The position numbers and the translations under genes are program-made. This document shows, one piece after another, positions 27,212 to 36,089 of a stretch of DNA of 64,000 nucleotides. The notes beneath the pieces were generated by a model. It ran no database searches and was not told the DNA's origin. It worked only from the letters and a program-made list of their open reading frames with translations. Position 1 is the first letter of the stretch. Each line of letters begins with the position of its first letter. The DNA comes from Levilactobacillus angrenensis (lineage in GTDB: Bacteria > Bacillota > Bacilli > Lactobacillales > Lactobacillaceae). The stretch spans positions 119,313-183,312 of the forward strand of contig NZ_RHOB01000003.1 of assembly GCF_003946085.1 (NCBI RefSeq), written 5' to 3'.

Positions 27212-28337
27212 TTACTGCCACGTTCCCTTCTTCTAGTTTTTCTTCAGTCTTCTTTTGCTTTCCCAAAACCCGGTTAGCCATGAACATCGCCACAAAGATA
27301 GCGGTAATCCCGGCAACTAATTTGCTGACAATCATTGGGAAAATCATTTCCTTCGCCACTCCGGCCGTAAAGCCCAAATGGTCTCCGAAGACAAAGGCTG
27401 CGGATACCGCGAAGGCCACGTTAATGATCTTGCCCCGGTCGTCCATGTCCTTCATCATTTCGAACATTGGAATATTATTGGCAAGCGTTGCTACTAATCC
27501 AGCAGCAGCCGTCTCGTTCATGCCCATTGCTTGTCCTAACTTCATCAGTGGCTTGCGGAAGACCTTTGTAATCACGTAAACCAGGGTGAAGGCACCAGCC
27601 AGTGTCATGGCGATACTACCAACGACTTGGATACCACCACGAACGTTAGCGATACCCGGAATCAAGGTCACACCAACCATCGATTGAATCGCCCCGAGTG
27701 CTAACCCAAAGGTTCCAATGATAATAATGGCTTGACCGAACACAGAGAACCCTTTAATCATTCCTTCAGGCTTGAACCAAAGCCCCAAAGCAATTAAAAC
27801 GGCAAATAAGATAATTGGCACGATGTTCTTCAAGACGGAAACGATTGGCATCCCCATCATTAATCCACCAACAAAACAGCCGATTGGAATCGTTACCATT
27901 CCTGAAAGTACCCCGGTGGCTAAGAAACGGTGATCTTTCTTGTCGATAATTCCTAAGGCTACTGGAATGGAGAACACGATAGTTGGCCCCATCATTGAGC
28001 CAAGAATGACCCCAGCAAATAACCCTGCTTGAGGATCCAGCGCCATTTGCTTAGCTAACTGGAAACCACCCATATCAATTGCAATCAAGCTCGTAGCAAA
28101 CATGGATGGATCGGCACCTAAGGCCCGATACAATGGCACAATCACTGGCGATAAAATCTTTGCCAAGATGGGGGCCAGAATGATAATCCCGACCATGGAC
28201 ATGGCCAAGGATCCCATGGCCATAATCCCCTCTTCAAATTTGGCACCTAAACCAAACTTATTGCCAATCATCTTATCCAGTGCCCCTAAAGCCATAAAGA
28301 ACACCATAATATACATAATAATTTCATTAATTCCCAT
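27201..28337 (-). CDS. eutH: Ethanolamine permease EutH
   Basis: 378 residues with about ten to eleven membrane helices, the length and hydrophobic pattern of EutH. It imports or facilitates ethanolamine across the cell membrane. Starts MGINEIIMYIMVFFMALGALDKMIGN, typical of the family. Between eutN and eutQ. Confidence 0.93.
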   Translation of the reverse strand: MGINEIIMYIMVFFMALGALDKMIGNKFGLGAKFEEGIMAMGSLAMSMVGIIILAPILAKILSPVIVPLYRALGADPSMFATSLIAIDMGGFQLAKQMALDPQAGLFAGVILGSMMGPTIVFSIPVALGIIDKKDHRFLATGVLSGMVTIPIGCFVGGLMMGMPIVSVLKNIVPIILFAVLIALGLWFKPEGMIKGFSVFGQAIIIIGTFGLALGAIQSMVGVTLIPGIANVRGGIQVVGSIAMTLAGAFTLVYVITKVFRKPLMKLGQAMGMNETAAAGLVATLANNIPMFEMMKDMDDRGKIINVAFAVSAAFVFGDHLGFTAGVAKEMIFPMIVSKLVAGITAIFVAMFMANRVLGKQKKTEEKLEEGNVAVNEH

Positions 28338-28369
28338 AACTGAACTGCCTCCCTTCTAAATGAAAAACG

Positions 28370-28645
28370 TTACTGTTCATCAATCGAATCAATAATACCG
28401 ACAATGGTGGCGTCGATTGGAACTGGTGTACCCTGATCTACGACCCGAGCACCTGACCCCTCAACCACCAAAACTTGTTCACCAAAACCAGCACCGACCA
28501 TGTCACGCGCGACAATTTGCCGAGTCTGCCAAGGCTGGTTATCAGTTCGCTTATCAGTAACATTGACTAGTAAAAACCGAGCTCCCGAAAGTGACTCGAC
28601 TTTCTTGGTTGACCATAAATTACCAACTACTTCACCGACGACCAT
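28370..28645 (-). CDS. eutN: EutN vertex shell protein
   Basis: 91 residues, EutN/CcmL family pentamer: MVVGEVVGNLWSTKK, DMVGAGFGEQVLVVEGSGAR and TIVGIIDSID. Distinct from the two PduN-like proteins in the window. Confidence 0.94.
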   Translation of the reverse strand: MVVGEVVGNLWSTKKVESLSGARFLLVNVTDKRTDNQPWQTRQIVARDMVGAGFGEQVLVVEGSGARVVDQGTPVPIDATIVGIIDSIDEQ

Positions 28646-28673
28646 CTCGTCAGCCTCCCTTCAACTTGTCTAA

Positions 28674-29282
28674 CTAGCGTTGATGTCGTTGTGCCCATTC
28701 TGCAGCTTCATCGGTCAGCACTTCGTTAGGCGCAAGCTGACGGTTGCCGGCTTGCCACCGCTTTTCTAAAGCTAATCGACTCACAAACTGCCGCTTAGGC
28801 GCGGTTTTTACCTGGCGCCGTTTGAGCGAGGCCAGTTGTTGTTCAAAGCCTTGATCCTCACTAATAAAGTGAATATCCAGTGTTTCCAATGCCTGCAAAG
28901 CTGCTTGCAGCTGTCGCCAAACACCGTACCTTGTCCGTTGACGATACGTTGCCAGCTTCGGCGCTTTGTCAAAGATCCAAACTGGCTTTCCTGCTAGCAA
29001 GAAGTCAATAACTGTCGCCGTGACTTCGTCAATTGACGTTAACTTGACGACTGCCAACAGCTGCGGTAAAGTCATCTGACTAAGACAAAGCAGGATAGCA
29101 TCGCTATCCTGCTTTGTCTCAAACTTGAAATGAAAGTCAGCTGAAAGTCTGTGCACATAAGCTGCAGGATACGCTTCAATTTTCTCTGGAAAGAGAATGT
29201 CACTTTGGGTTGCTTCTCCAAGCTGTGCGACGACTCGATTAGTAATCGCTTGAATCAGCTTTTCTAAATCAGCAGACTGCAT
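28674..29282 (-). CDS. Conserved ethanolamine utilisation protein of unknown function (TIGR02536-like)
   Basis: 202 residues, in the position between eutD and eutN where Listeria and Enterococcus eut operons carry a similar-sized conserved unknown. The start SADLEKLIQAITNRVVAQL is a probable encapsulation peptide, so it is likely compartment cargo. A central region (ILLCLSQMTLPQLLAVVKL, GKPVWIFDKA) looks like a flavoprotein/Rossmann-type fold fragment but no catalytic motif is clear. The C-terminus is basic. Function not known. Confidence 0.8.
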   Translation of the reverse strand: MQSADLEKLIQAITNRVVAQLGEATQSDILFPEKIEAYPAAYVHRLSADFHFKFETKQDSDAILLCLSQMTLPQLLAVVKLTSIDEVTATVIDFLLAGKPVWIFDKAPKLATYRQRTRYGVWRQLQAALQALETLDIHFISEDQGFEQQLASLKRRQVKTAPKRQFVSRLALEKRWQAGNRQLAPNEVLTDEAAEWAQRHQR

Positions 29283-29291
29283 ATCTAAAAC

Positions 29292-29927
29292 CTACTTTTT
29301 ATAGATTGTTCCCCGCATGCCCTTCGTGAGTCCACAAGCATTTGCTTCGTCAAAGTCGACGTGCATCCGAGTCGCAAATCGATCACTTACGCGAATGACA
29401 ACATTACCAAAGATCAAGCCCCGGTCGCCGGTCATTTTAACGTCGACGACATCACCATTCTTAACACCATATAATTTGGCATCGCTGGGCGTCATGTGTA
29501 CGTGACGCTGGGCAACGATGACACCAGATTCAATGCCGACAGACTTGCCGGACGCACTGACTAGCGTTACCCCTGGCGTTTGGTCCAAATGACCACTCTC
29601 ACGCAACGGTGGCGTCACGCCTAAGGTTCTCGCATCTGTCAGTGACAATTCAACCTGCGATTGCTTCCGAGCGGGTCCTAATACGGCAACGTTTGCAATT
29701 TTGCCGTTAGGTCCGACCAGCGTCAATCGTTCTTCAGAAACGAATTGTCCTGGTTGTGACAAGGGACGCTTGGGTGTTAACTGGTGTCCCGCACCAAATA
29801 ATGCATCAATGGTGGGCTGATCAAGATGGATGTGCCGTGCCGAAGCCTCAATTTCAAATGAAGTCTTCTTCCGCAGTTCCGCAACGATTGCTTCAACAAT
29901 ATCGTTTAAGTTATCCGTCTTCATCAC
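29292..29927 (-). CDS. eutD: PduL-type phosphotransacetylase EutD
   Basis: 211 residues, PduL family: ASARHIHLDQ and AQRHVHMTPSDAKLYGVKNGD carry the metal-binding His residues, and RKQSQVE matches the phosphate-binding part. It turns acetyl-CoA into acetyl phosphate. N-terminal helix LNDIVEAIVAELRKK is a likely encapsulation peptide. Start overlaps the stop of the preceding gene by 4 bases. Confidence 0.92.
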   Translation of the reverse strand: MMKTDNLNDIVEAIVAELRKKTSFEIEASARHIHLDQPTIDALFGAGHQLTPKRPLSQPGQFVSEERLTLVGPNGKIANVAVLGPARKQSQVELSLTDARTLGVTPPLRESGHLDQTPGVTLVSASGKSVGIESGVIVAQRHVHMTPSDAKLYGVKNGDVVDVKMTGDRGLIFGNVVIRVSDRFATRMHVDFDEANACGLTKGMRGTIYKK

Positions 29928-30577
29928 CTACTCTCTAAAATTGTCTGTGTCCAAGTCTGAATCATGTTTTGCCACTGCACGATTGCTTGGCAATAATTAG
30001 CCTGTTGGAGCTCTGGTTGCATGCGGACGTAATCCGCTAAATCAATGGCAACCTCACCAATACTGCTTTGCAATTGCTGGACCCCCAGCATATTGGTCTG
30101 ACCGAGCTTTAACGCTGTCAGCTGTAACTTATCTGTTGGGCAATCCGCATTGGTCAAAATCTGATCAAATGTCTTTGTCAGTAAGGAGTTGACGAACTCG
30201 ACTAACTCGGTCACAATTTCCTGGTCAATCTCCTCTGATTGTTCACTTAGCAAAGTCAACAGCAATAGGAATTGCTTGCGCAACGTAGATTGTAAGCGAA
30301 TAAGCGGCGTACCAAAACGGGAAAGCTGATTAAAGTCAACCGTCGGAATCGTTAGCGACACAGTGCCGAGCCATTGATTAGGTTTTACCGCTTCTTTGGC
30401 TTGAACCGCAACCGATGTTGCATTCGTTTGATTGATTTTAATCTGGTGCTCGCCCAAAAAGCTCCGAGCAGCTGGGGTCAAAATAGTACCTCTTGGTAAC
30501 GTTAATTGATCTTGGTTAGATAACTTGTTTTGACGCATCAGCTGTCGCACCGAATTTTCAGTTAGTAATTTGTCCAA
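29924..30577 (-). CDS. eutT: EutT-like (corrinoid adenosyltransferase family) protein
   Basis: 217 residues from a TTG start after AGGAGG. The N-terminal half matches the EutT start pattern (LTENSVRQLMRQNKLSNQ, LPRGTILTPAARSFL). Length is below the ~267 of enterobacterial EutT, and I cannot find its Cys-rich metal motif (HX11CCX2C): only isolated Cys residues remain. It may be a PduO-independent adenosyltransferase of a divergent type or a non-catalytic relative. A canonical PduO-type enzyme is encoded at 41413, so activity here may be dispensable. Confidence 0.7.
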   Translation of the reverse strand: MDKLLTENSVRQLMRQNKLSNQDQLTLPRGTILTPAARSFLGEHQIKINQTNATSVAVQAKEAVKPNQWLGTVSLTIPTVDFNQLSRFGTPLIRLQSTLRKQFLLLLTLLSEQSEEIDQEIVTELVEFVNSLLTKTFDQILTNADCPTDKLQLTALKLGQTNMLGVQQLQSSIGEVAIDLADYVRMQPELQQANYCQAIVQWQNMIQTWTQTILESR

Positions 30578-30618
30578 GAGGCACCTCCTTTCACGAGTCT
30601 AGTAAAGACCATCCATGA

Positions 30619-30927
30619 TTAGTCTTCGTCGAGGTTAGCGTTGTCGCCTAACATGTGAGGCAAGATAGCATCGACTTCGTTGTGTGGACGAGGGATGACG
30701 TGAACAGAAATTAATTCGCCAACCTTTTCACTAGCAGCAGCACCGGCATCGGTAGCGGCCTTAACGGCACCAACGTCACCGCGAACCATAACAGTTACTA
30801 ACCCGGCACCAATTTGTTCCTTACCGATTAAAGTAACGTTAGCAGCCTTGACCATGGCATCGGCAGCTTCAATTGCACCAACTAAACCTTTTGTTTCGAT
30901 CATACCTAAAGCGTTTGTGTTTGACAT
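30619..30927 (-). CDS. eutM: EutM, BMC hexamer shell protein
   Basis: 102 residues, canonical [24 protein letters not shown], pore loop QIGAGL, acidic C-terminal tail. Main facet protein of the Eut compartment. Good AGGAGG site. Confidence 0.95.
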   Translation of the reverse strand: MSNTNALGMIETKGLVGAIEAADAMVKAANVTLIGKEQIGAGLVTVMVRGDVGAVKAATDAGAAASEKVGELISVHVIPRPHNEVDAILPHMLGDNANLDED

Positions 30928-30956
30928 AATAATTTCCTCCTAAATTGTGTGTAGTC

Positions 30957-32435
30957 TTATTGGATTGTTGCTAAAACTTGACGAACCAATTCATCGACCA
31001 ACTGTTGCTGGTTTGAACTCGACAACGTTGGTGCTGCTTGAGCAACGCTACTTGCTGCACCACGAATATCTTCAATCTCACGAACACCAACGGCCACGCG
31101 CTTCAGGTTCAGCAAGTTCAGTGGACTGATGTTGTCAGAACTAGCACTACCACCGATAGCGCCACAGCCTAAGGTCAAGGCTGGGTTCAGCCCAGTAGTA
31201 GCACCGATACCACCTAAGGAACCTGGTGTGTTGACCAGTACCCGGGAGGCAGGAACCATTGCAGCGTATTCGCAAACCAACTTGTGGTTTTCTGAATGAA
31301 CGATGGCTGTGTGACCAGCCCCTTCATTCATCAATAACTTGTTAGTCAAGTCAGCGGCCGCTTGCATATCTTTCACTTCAAAGTAAGCCATGATTGGCGT
31401 TAGCTTTTCGCGAGAGAACGGATCGTTTTTCCCAACATTTTCTTCAGAATCCCGGGCAATCAGAACTCGCGTGTCACGTGGCACTTCAATTTTGGCTAAG
31501 TCAGCGATGACTTGAACGGACTTACCCACGATTTGTGGATTCATCGTACCGTCAGCCCGCAAGATAAAGTGAGAAACTCGTTCCCGTTCTTCATCATTTA
31601 AGAAGTAGCCGCCTTGTTTTTCCAGTTCCCGACGAACTTCATCTTTATTAGCATCTTCGACGATGACAGATTGTTCTGAGGCACAAATTGTCCCGTTATC
31701 AAACGTTTCTGAATCCATGATGCGCTTAACAGCTAACGCAGCATCCGCACTCTTTTCGATGAAGGCTGAACCGTTACCAGGACCTACCCCTAAGGCAGGT
31801 GTCCCTGAAGAGTAAGCCGCGTGAACCATGGCCGTCCCACCAGTGGCTAAGATCAACTTGGTCTCTTCGTTGTGCATCAGCTCGTCGGTACCTTCCAAGG
31901 TGGGTGCCGTCATACCAGAGATTAATCCGGCTGGTGCACCAGCTTGGTAAGCTGCTTCACTCGTCACCTTAATGGCTTCCAAAATACAATTTTTGGCGTT
32001 CGGGTGTGGTGAGAAGACGATGGCATTCCCTGCTTTAACCGCAATCAACGCCTTATAAAAGACTGAAGATGTTGGATTAGTCGATGGAATCAAGCCGGCG
32101 ATAACGCCAACTGGCACAGCCATGTCAATGGTCTTGTGGTCTGAATCTTCTCCTAAGATACCAATCGTTTTCAAATCACGGTAACGATCATTAACGGTTT
32201 TAGAAGCAAATTCGTTCTTAATAACCTTATCTTGCCAAATCCCAAATCCAGTTTCTTCTTGGGCCATCTTCGCTAATCGCTCAGCGTTGGCAACCCCTGC
32301 GTCAGCAATCGCTTGGCAAATTTCGTTGACCTTTTCTTGGGAGAATTGGCTGAAAATCTTTTGGGCTTTCGTTGCTTGATGGAGCAACGTCCGCACCTCT
32401 TGAATTGATAGTAAATCTGCATCTGTTAGACTCAA
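30957..32435 (-). CDS. eutE: CoA-acylating acetaldehyde dehydrogenase EutE
   Basis: 492 residues; start TTG overlaps the eutK stop (TTGA). Aldehyde dehydrogenase fold with the catalytic Cys in FDNGTICASEQSV. Oxidises acetaldehyde to acetyl-CoA. Unlike PduP there is no N-terminal signal helix, but the C-terminus (NQQQLVDELVRQVLATIQ) is an amphipathic helix after a Ser-rich linker, so the encapsulation peptide may be C-terminal. Confidence 0.94.
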   Translation of the reverse strand: MSLTDADLLSIQEVRTLLHQATKAQKIFSQFSQEKVNEICQAIADAGVANAERLAKMAQEETGFGIWQDKVIKNEFASKTVNDRYRDLKTIGILGEDSDHKTIDMAVPVGVIAGLIPSTNPTSSVFYKALIAVKAGNAIVFSPHPNAKNCILEAIKVTSEAAYQAGAPAGLISGMTAPTLEGTDELMHNEETKLILATGGTAMVHAAYSSGTPALGVGPGNGSAFIEKSADAALAVKRIMDSETFDNGTICASEQSVIVEDANKDEVRRELEKQGGYFLNDEERERVSHFILRADGTMNPQIVGKSVQVIADLAKIEVPRDTRVLIARDSEENVGKNDPFSREKLTPIMAYFEVKDMQAAADLTNKLLMNEGAGHTAIVHSENHKLVCEYAAMVPASRVLVNTPGSLGGIGATTGLNPALTLGCGAIGGSASSDNISPLNLLNLKRVAVGVREIEDIRGAASSVAQAAPTLSSSNQQQLVDELVRQVLATIQ

Positions 32436-33040
32436 GAATTATTCCTCCTTTGCAGATCGTCCAGGATTGCTTGAACTAATGTCCGCTTGTTCCCCATCTT
32501 GATCTGCTTCTTCGTTAGCGTTTGAATGTTCATTCGGTAGGCTTGCTTCCGTAAGTCCACGACGCGCATTTTCTCTAACGTTGTTCGATCAGTTGCCCAA
32601 TCGCTTGGTAGCTTTGCGGTTGTCTCAGCCGGTGCAGCTGGTTGCTCAACCGGCTTTGCAGGCGTCTCAACTGATGGCTTAGGCGTTACCACGTCATCAC
32701 TCGTAGCTGCGTCGTTATCTTCTGGTGCTTGTGGTTCATCCGACTCGTTTGGTGTCGGTTCTGGCGACGGTGGTTGGACCATCGTGTTTGTCTGACCATC
32801 CATCCGAGCAATAACATGCTCAGAGATGAGGCAGTCAAATTGTTCGATACTAGCAACGCCAGCATCAACACCAGCATTTACTGCCGCAACGTCTCCTGTA
32901 AGTAGGACCGTTACCAGACCACCCCGTGTAATTCTGAGGTCGCGCATTTCAACGTCAGCGGCCTTCAGCGCGGCATCGGCGGCAACGACAGCACCGAGAA
33001 AACCTTTAACTTCAATCATGCCTAGGCTTTCAACTGTCAT
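32432..33040 (-). CDS. eutK: EutK-like BMC protein with C-terminal extension
   Basis: 202 residues. Residues 1-90 are a BMC domain (LGMIEVKGFLGAVVAADAAL, pore TRGGL). Residues 95-145 are a Pro/Thr/Glu-rich linker. Residues 150-202 form a basic helical domain (TTLEKMRVVDLRKQAYRMN, TKKQIKMGNKRTLVQAILDD) that resembles SAP/Rho-N-type nucleic-acid-binding folds. Enterobacterial EutK carries a winged-helix-like C-terminus, so a nucleic-acid link may be a shared theme. Position between eutL and eutE is standard. Confidence 0.85.
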   Translation of the reverse strand: MTVESLGMIEVKGFLGAVVAADAALKAADVEMRDLRITRGGLVTVLLTGDVAAVNAGVDAGVASIEQFDCLISEHVIARMDGQTNTMVQPPSPEPTPNESDEPQAPEDNDAATSDDVVTPKPSVETPAKPVEQPAAPAETTAKLPSDWATDRTTLEKMRVVDLRKQAYRMNIQTLTKKQIKMGNKRTLVQAILDDLQRRNNS

Positions 33041-33054
33041 TTTTGTTCACGTCC

Positions 33055-33708
33055 TTAGTCGACTAGCGGATTATTGGCAATTTCTTTTACTGCAGTGGCA
33101 AACGCATCACAGGCCGCCTTGCAAGCAGATTGGCTACCTGTCAACAGCGCACCACCAAAGTTGGTTTCCGAAGGCGGACCATAGAGGACACCCATCTGAA
33201 CGTCAGCGGCTTTCATTGCTGCATCGACGCCGTAAATGGATTCCAGCGGCGGCGCAATCAGGTAGGCGATGGCGCCACCTTCAGTTGTGTTGGCCACCTT
33301 AGAAAGGTAGCTCCCCGTCCGTGAAATCGTGTGAGCGAAGTAAACGATACTATCATCGTCATTAGCACTAACGAAATGCGCTTCTTCTTCAATCACCCGT
33401 ACACAGGCATCCAGTCCACTACGAACTTCAGCGGGACTAGGACCACCCAAGATACCAATAACTTCACCAGCTAATTTGGTTGACGCGTTGCCGGCACCAG
33501 CATACATACTCTTGCCGTAAACGACTTCAACGTCGGCGGTTTTTGTTGCTTCATCCAAGGCCACATAAGTCACATCATCACAATCAGAAGTGATCAATCC
33601 TAAACTCTTAATATCGCTCGGGAGATCTAAGGATTTGGCTAACTCACTGTCCACATTCGGAATAAGTCGCGTACTGAGGACATTGGCTTTAACTGCACTA
33701 TCTTTCAC
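33055..33708 (-). CDS. eutL: EutL trimeric shell protein
   Basis: 217 residues from a GTG start after AGGAGG. Tandem BMC trimer protein with gated pore. Typical segments: LGLITSDCDDVTYVALDEATK, YAGAGNASTKLAGEVIGIL and GVDAAMKAADV. Confidence 0.94.
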   Translation of the reverse strand: MKDSAVKANVLSTRLIPNVDSELAKSLDLPSDIKSLGLITSDCDDVTYVALDEATKTADVEVVYGKSMYAGAGNASTKLAGEVIGILGGPSPAEVRSGLDACVRVIEEEAHFVSANDDDSIVYFAHTISRTGSYLSKVANTTEGGAIAYLIAPPLESIYGVDAAMKAADVQMGVLYGPPSETNFGGALLTGSQSACKAACDAFATAVKEIANNPLVD

Positions 33709-33743
33709 TGTATAATTCCTCCTCTCGGATCTGAGCTGTAACT

Positions 33744-34670
33744 TTAGGCACCAGCGTTTTCAGCAGCCTTTAAGTCAATCCCAGACTTCTTCAAACGAAC
33801 CATCTTGTCCAATAATTCAGCGATGTAAGCACCAGCTTCAACGGCTGGCATCCCACCATCATGAATGTTGGAAACAACGGTCCGGTTGGCTTCAGGCATC
33901 CCAATGGTTGGCTTGTAAGCGATGTAAGCACTCATAGATTTGGCAGTAACTAATCCTGGCCGTTCACCGACTAACATGCAGACAACATCAGCACCAGTAA
34001 CTTCACCGATTTGGTCTTCTGCACCCACCCGGGCATACTTAACGAAGATGACGTCTTTGGTTTCAAAGCCTAAGCCGTAAACCTTCAACCCTTGTTGGAT
34101 AGCTGGAATAATTTCTTTCACGTTAGCTTCAATTGCCGCGGAACTCAGCCCATCACCAACAACCATTTGAATCTTAGGATTAGGGGTGACGTTCTTCTTG
34201 ATGGCAGCAACCGTTTCATCAGAGAATTTCCGTCCATAATCAGGCCGCGTCAGGAATTCATCTTTAGAGGTACAAGTCGTCTGAGTTTCAAAGAAGCCCA
34301 TATCTTTTGGCAATTGAGGATCAACATCACTGAACACAGCATCTTGCGCAGCCGCGTGATCTGCCCGGAAGCGCAACACTGAAGCAGTCTTGTAACGGGT
34401 ACCGACACGTCCCATTCCTAACCGTGCAGGCGTAAAGGATTTGATCTTCAAATAGCCTTCGCGATCATGGGGATCATCTTGTAAGAATTGCTTCTTCAAA
34501 TCGATCTTGGTGATATCATCTAGCACGTCACCGGAAACAGTTGAATCGTTGGTAGCCGGCGTTGCAGCAGAACGCGTATCAGTAGTAGTCGTCGTTGCTG
34601 CAGCTTTCTTATCATCCGTCATATCTGCCAAGATATTTTCAATCATTGACTTTAAGTCTTTTTCATCCAT
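33744..34670 (-). CDS. eutC: Ethanolamine ammonia-lyase light chain EutC
   Basis: 308 residues. Small subunit of the B12-dependent ammonia-lyase that splits ethanolamine to acetaldehyde and ammonia. Conserved segments [31 protein letters not shown] and [17 protein letters not shown]. Its N-terminus ([13 protein letters not shown]) plus a Thr/Ala-rich linker looks like an encapsulation signal. Confidence 0.95.
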   Translation of the reverse strand: MDEKDLKSMIENILADMTDDKKAAATTTTTDTRSAATPATNDSTVSGDVLDDITKIDLKKQFLQDDPHDREGYLKIKSFTPARLGMGRVGTRYKTASVLRFRADHAAAQDAVFSDVDPQLPKDMGFFETQTTCTSKDEFLTRPDYGRKFSDETVAAIKKNVTPNPKIQMVVGDGLSSAAIEANVKEIIPAIQQGLKVYGLGFETKDVIFVKYARVGAEDQIGEVTGADVVCMLVGERPGLVTAKSMSAYIAYKPTIGMPEANRTVVSNIHDGGMPAVEAGAYIAELLDKMVRLKKSGIDLKAAENAGA

Positions 34671-34686
34671 GTCGTATCACTTCCTT

Positions 34687-36051
34687 TTATTTTAAGAAAA
34701 TCGAAGCATCACCAGCGCGGGCAGTCAATTGACCATTTTCAACGATGCCCATCTTTTCCATCCATTCTTCAAATTCTTTAATTGGGTGGTAACCGAAGAT
34801 GTCACGAATCGTGGCGGTTTCTTGGAATCCAGTTGATTGATAGTTCAACATAACGTCATCGGCATGTGGCACACCCATGATGTAGTTGCACCCCGCAGCG
34901 CCCAAGAGCACGGCTAAGTTTTCACCATCATTTTGGTCAGCCTTCATGTGGTTGGTGTAGCAGACATCACATCCCATGGAGATACCTTGCAACTTACCCA
35001 TGAAGTGGTCTTCAAGACCGGCACGGATAACTTGCTTGGAGTTGTATAAGTATTCTGGTCCAATGAACCCAACCACAGTGTTGACGATGTATGGATCATA
35101 TTTCTTAGCAAATCCGTAGCACCGAGCTTCCATAGTTAATTCATCAGCACCGAAGTTGGCATCAGCAGATAATTCTGAACCTTCACCAGTTTCAAAGTAC
35201 ATGATGTTAGGTCCAGCAGCTTGCCCTTGATGTAAGCCTAAGTCATAAGCCTCGCTTAACATATCAGCGTTAATCCCAAAGGCCGTGTTCCCTTTTTCAG
35301 AGCCGGCGATGGATTGGAAAATCAAACCAGCAGGTGCGCCACGACGAATGGCTTCCATTTGAGTCGTCACGTGGGCCAAGACAGAGCATTGGGTTGGCAC
35401 ATCCCATTGAGAACGGAATTCTTCGAACTTGTTCAAAATCTTGGAGACGCTGTCAACTGAGTCATCATTAGGGTTTAAACCGATAACGGCATCCCCAACA
35501 CCCCAACTCAAACCTTCCATAACCCCAGCCATGATCCCATCAACGTTATCCGTTGGGTGGTTCGTTTGTAGCCGTGAGGAGAAGGTCCCTGGCCGACCAA
35601 TCGTGGTATTAGCTGTCTTTTCAACATGAATCTTCTTAGCAGCAACCACCAAGTCCATGTTGGTCATCAACTTCGTCACGGCCGCAGCCATTTCGGAAGT
35701 CAAGCCACGCCGAACCCGCTTAATGTCGTGGTCAGTGGTGCTATCTGACAAGATCCATTCACGCAGATCTGAGACCGTCCAGTTCTTAATACTGTCAAAG
35801 ATGCGCTTGTTAACACCGTCGATGATAATCCGGGTAACTTCATCATCCTCATAAGGCACTACTGGATTGTTGTAAATGTCATTCAAGGTCAATTGGGCCA
35901 AAACAACTTTCGCAGCCACCCGTTCTGTAGCATCACTAGCGGCAACTCCAGCAAGTTCGTCACCGGACTTTAATTCGTTGGCCTTGGCTAACACTTCTTT
36001 GACTGAGCCAAAGCTGTATAACTGATCAGATAATCTTGTTTGTAAAATCAT
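34687..36051 (-). CDS. eutB: Ethanolamine ammonia-lyase heavy chain EutB
   Basis: 454 residues, full length. TIM-barrel subunit carrying the substrate site. Segments GRPGTFSSRLQTNHPTDNVD, GSEKGNTAFGI, MYFETGEGSELSADANFGAD and CDVCYTNHMKADQND are hallmark EutB. Directly upstream of eutC. Confidence 0.97.
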   Translation of the reverse strand: MILQTRLSDQLYSFGSVKEVLAKANELKSGDELAGVAASDATERVAAKVVLAQLTLNDIYNNPVVPYEDDEVTRIIIDGVNKRIFDSIKNWTVSDLREWILSDSTTDHDIKRVRRGLTSEMAAAVTKLMTNMDLVVAAKKIHVEKTANTTIGRPGTFSSRLQTNHPTDNVDGIMAGVMEGLSWGVGDAVIGLNPNDDSVDSVSKILNKFEEFRSQWDVPTQCSVLAHVTTQMEAIRRGAPAGLIFQSIAGSEKGNTAFGINADMLSEAYDLGLHQGQAAGPNIMYFETGEGSELSADANFGADELTMEARCYGFAKKYDPYIVNTVVGFIGPEYLYNSKQVIRAGLEDHFMGKLQGISMGCDVCYTNHMKADQNDGENLAVLLGAAGCNYIMGVPHADDVMLNYQSTGFQETATIRDIFGYHPIKEFEEWMEKMGIVENGQLTARAGDASIFLK

Positions 36052-36089
36052 TCTGCTGCCTCCTTTGCAAATTAATTGCGTTTAAGTTC

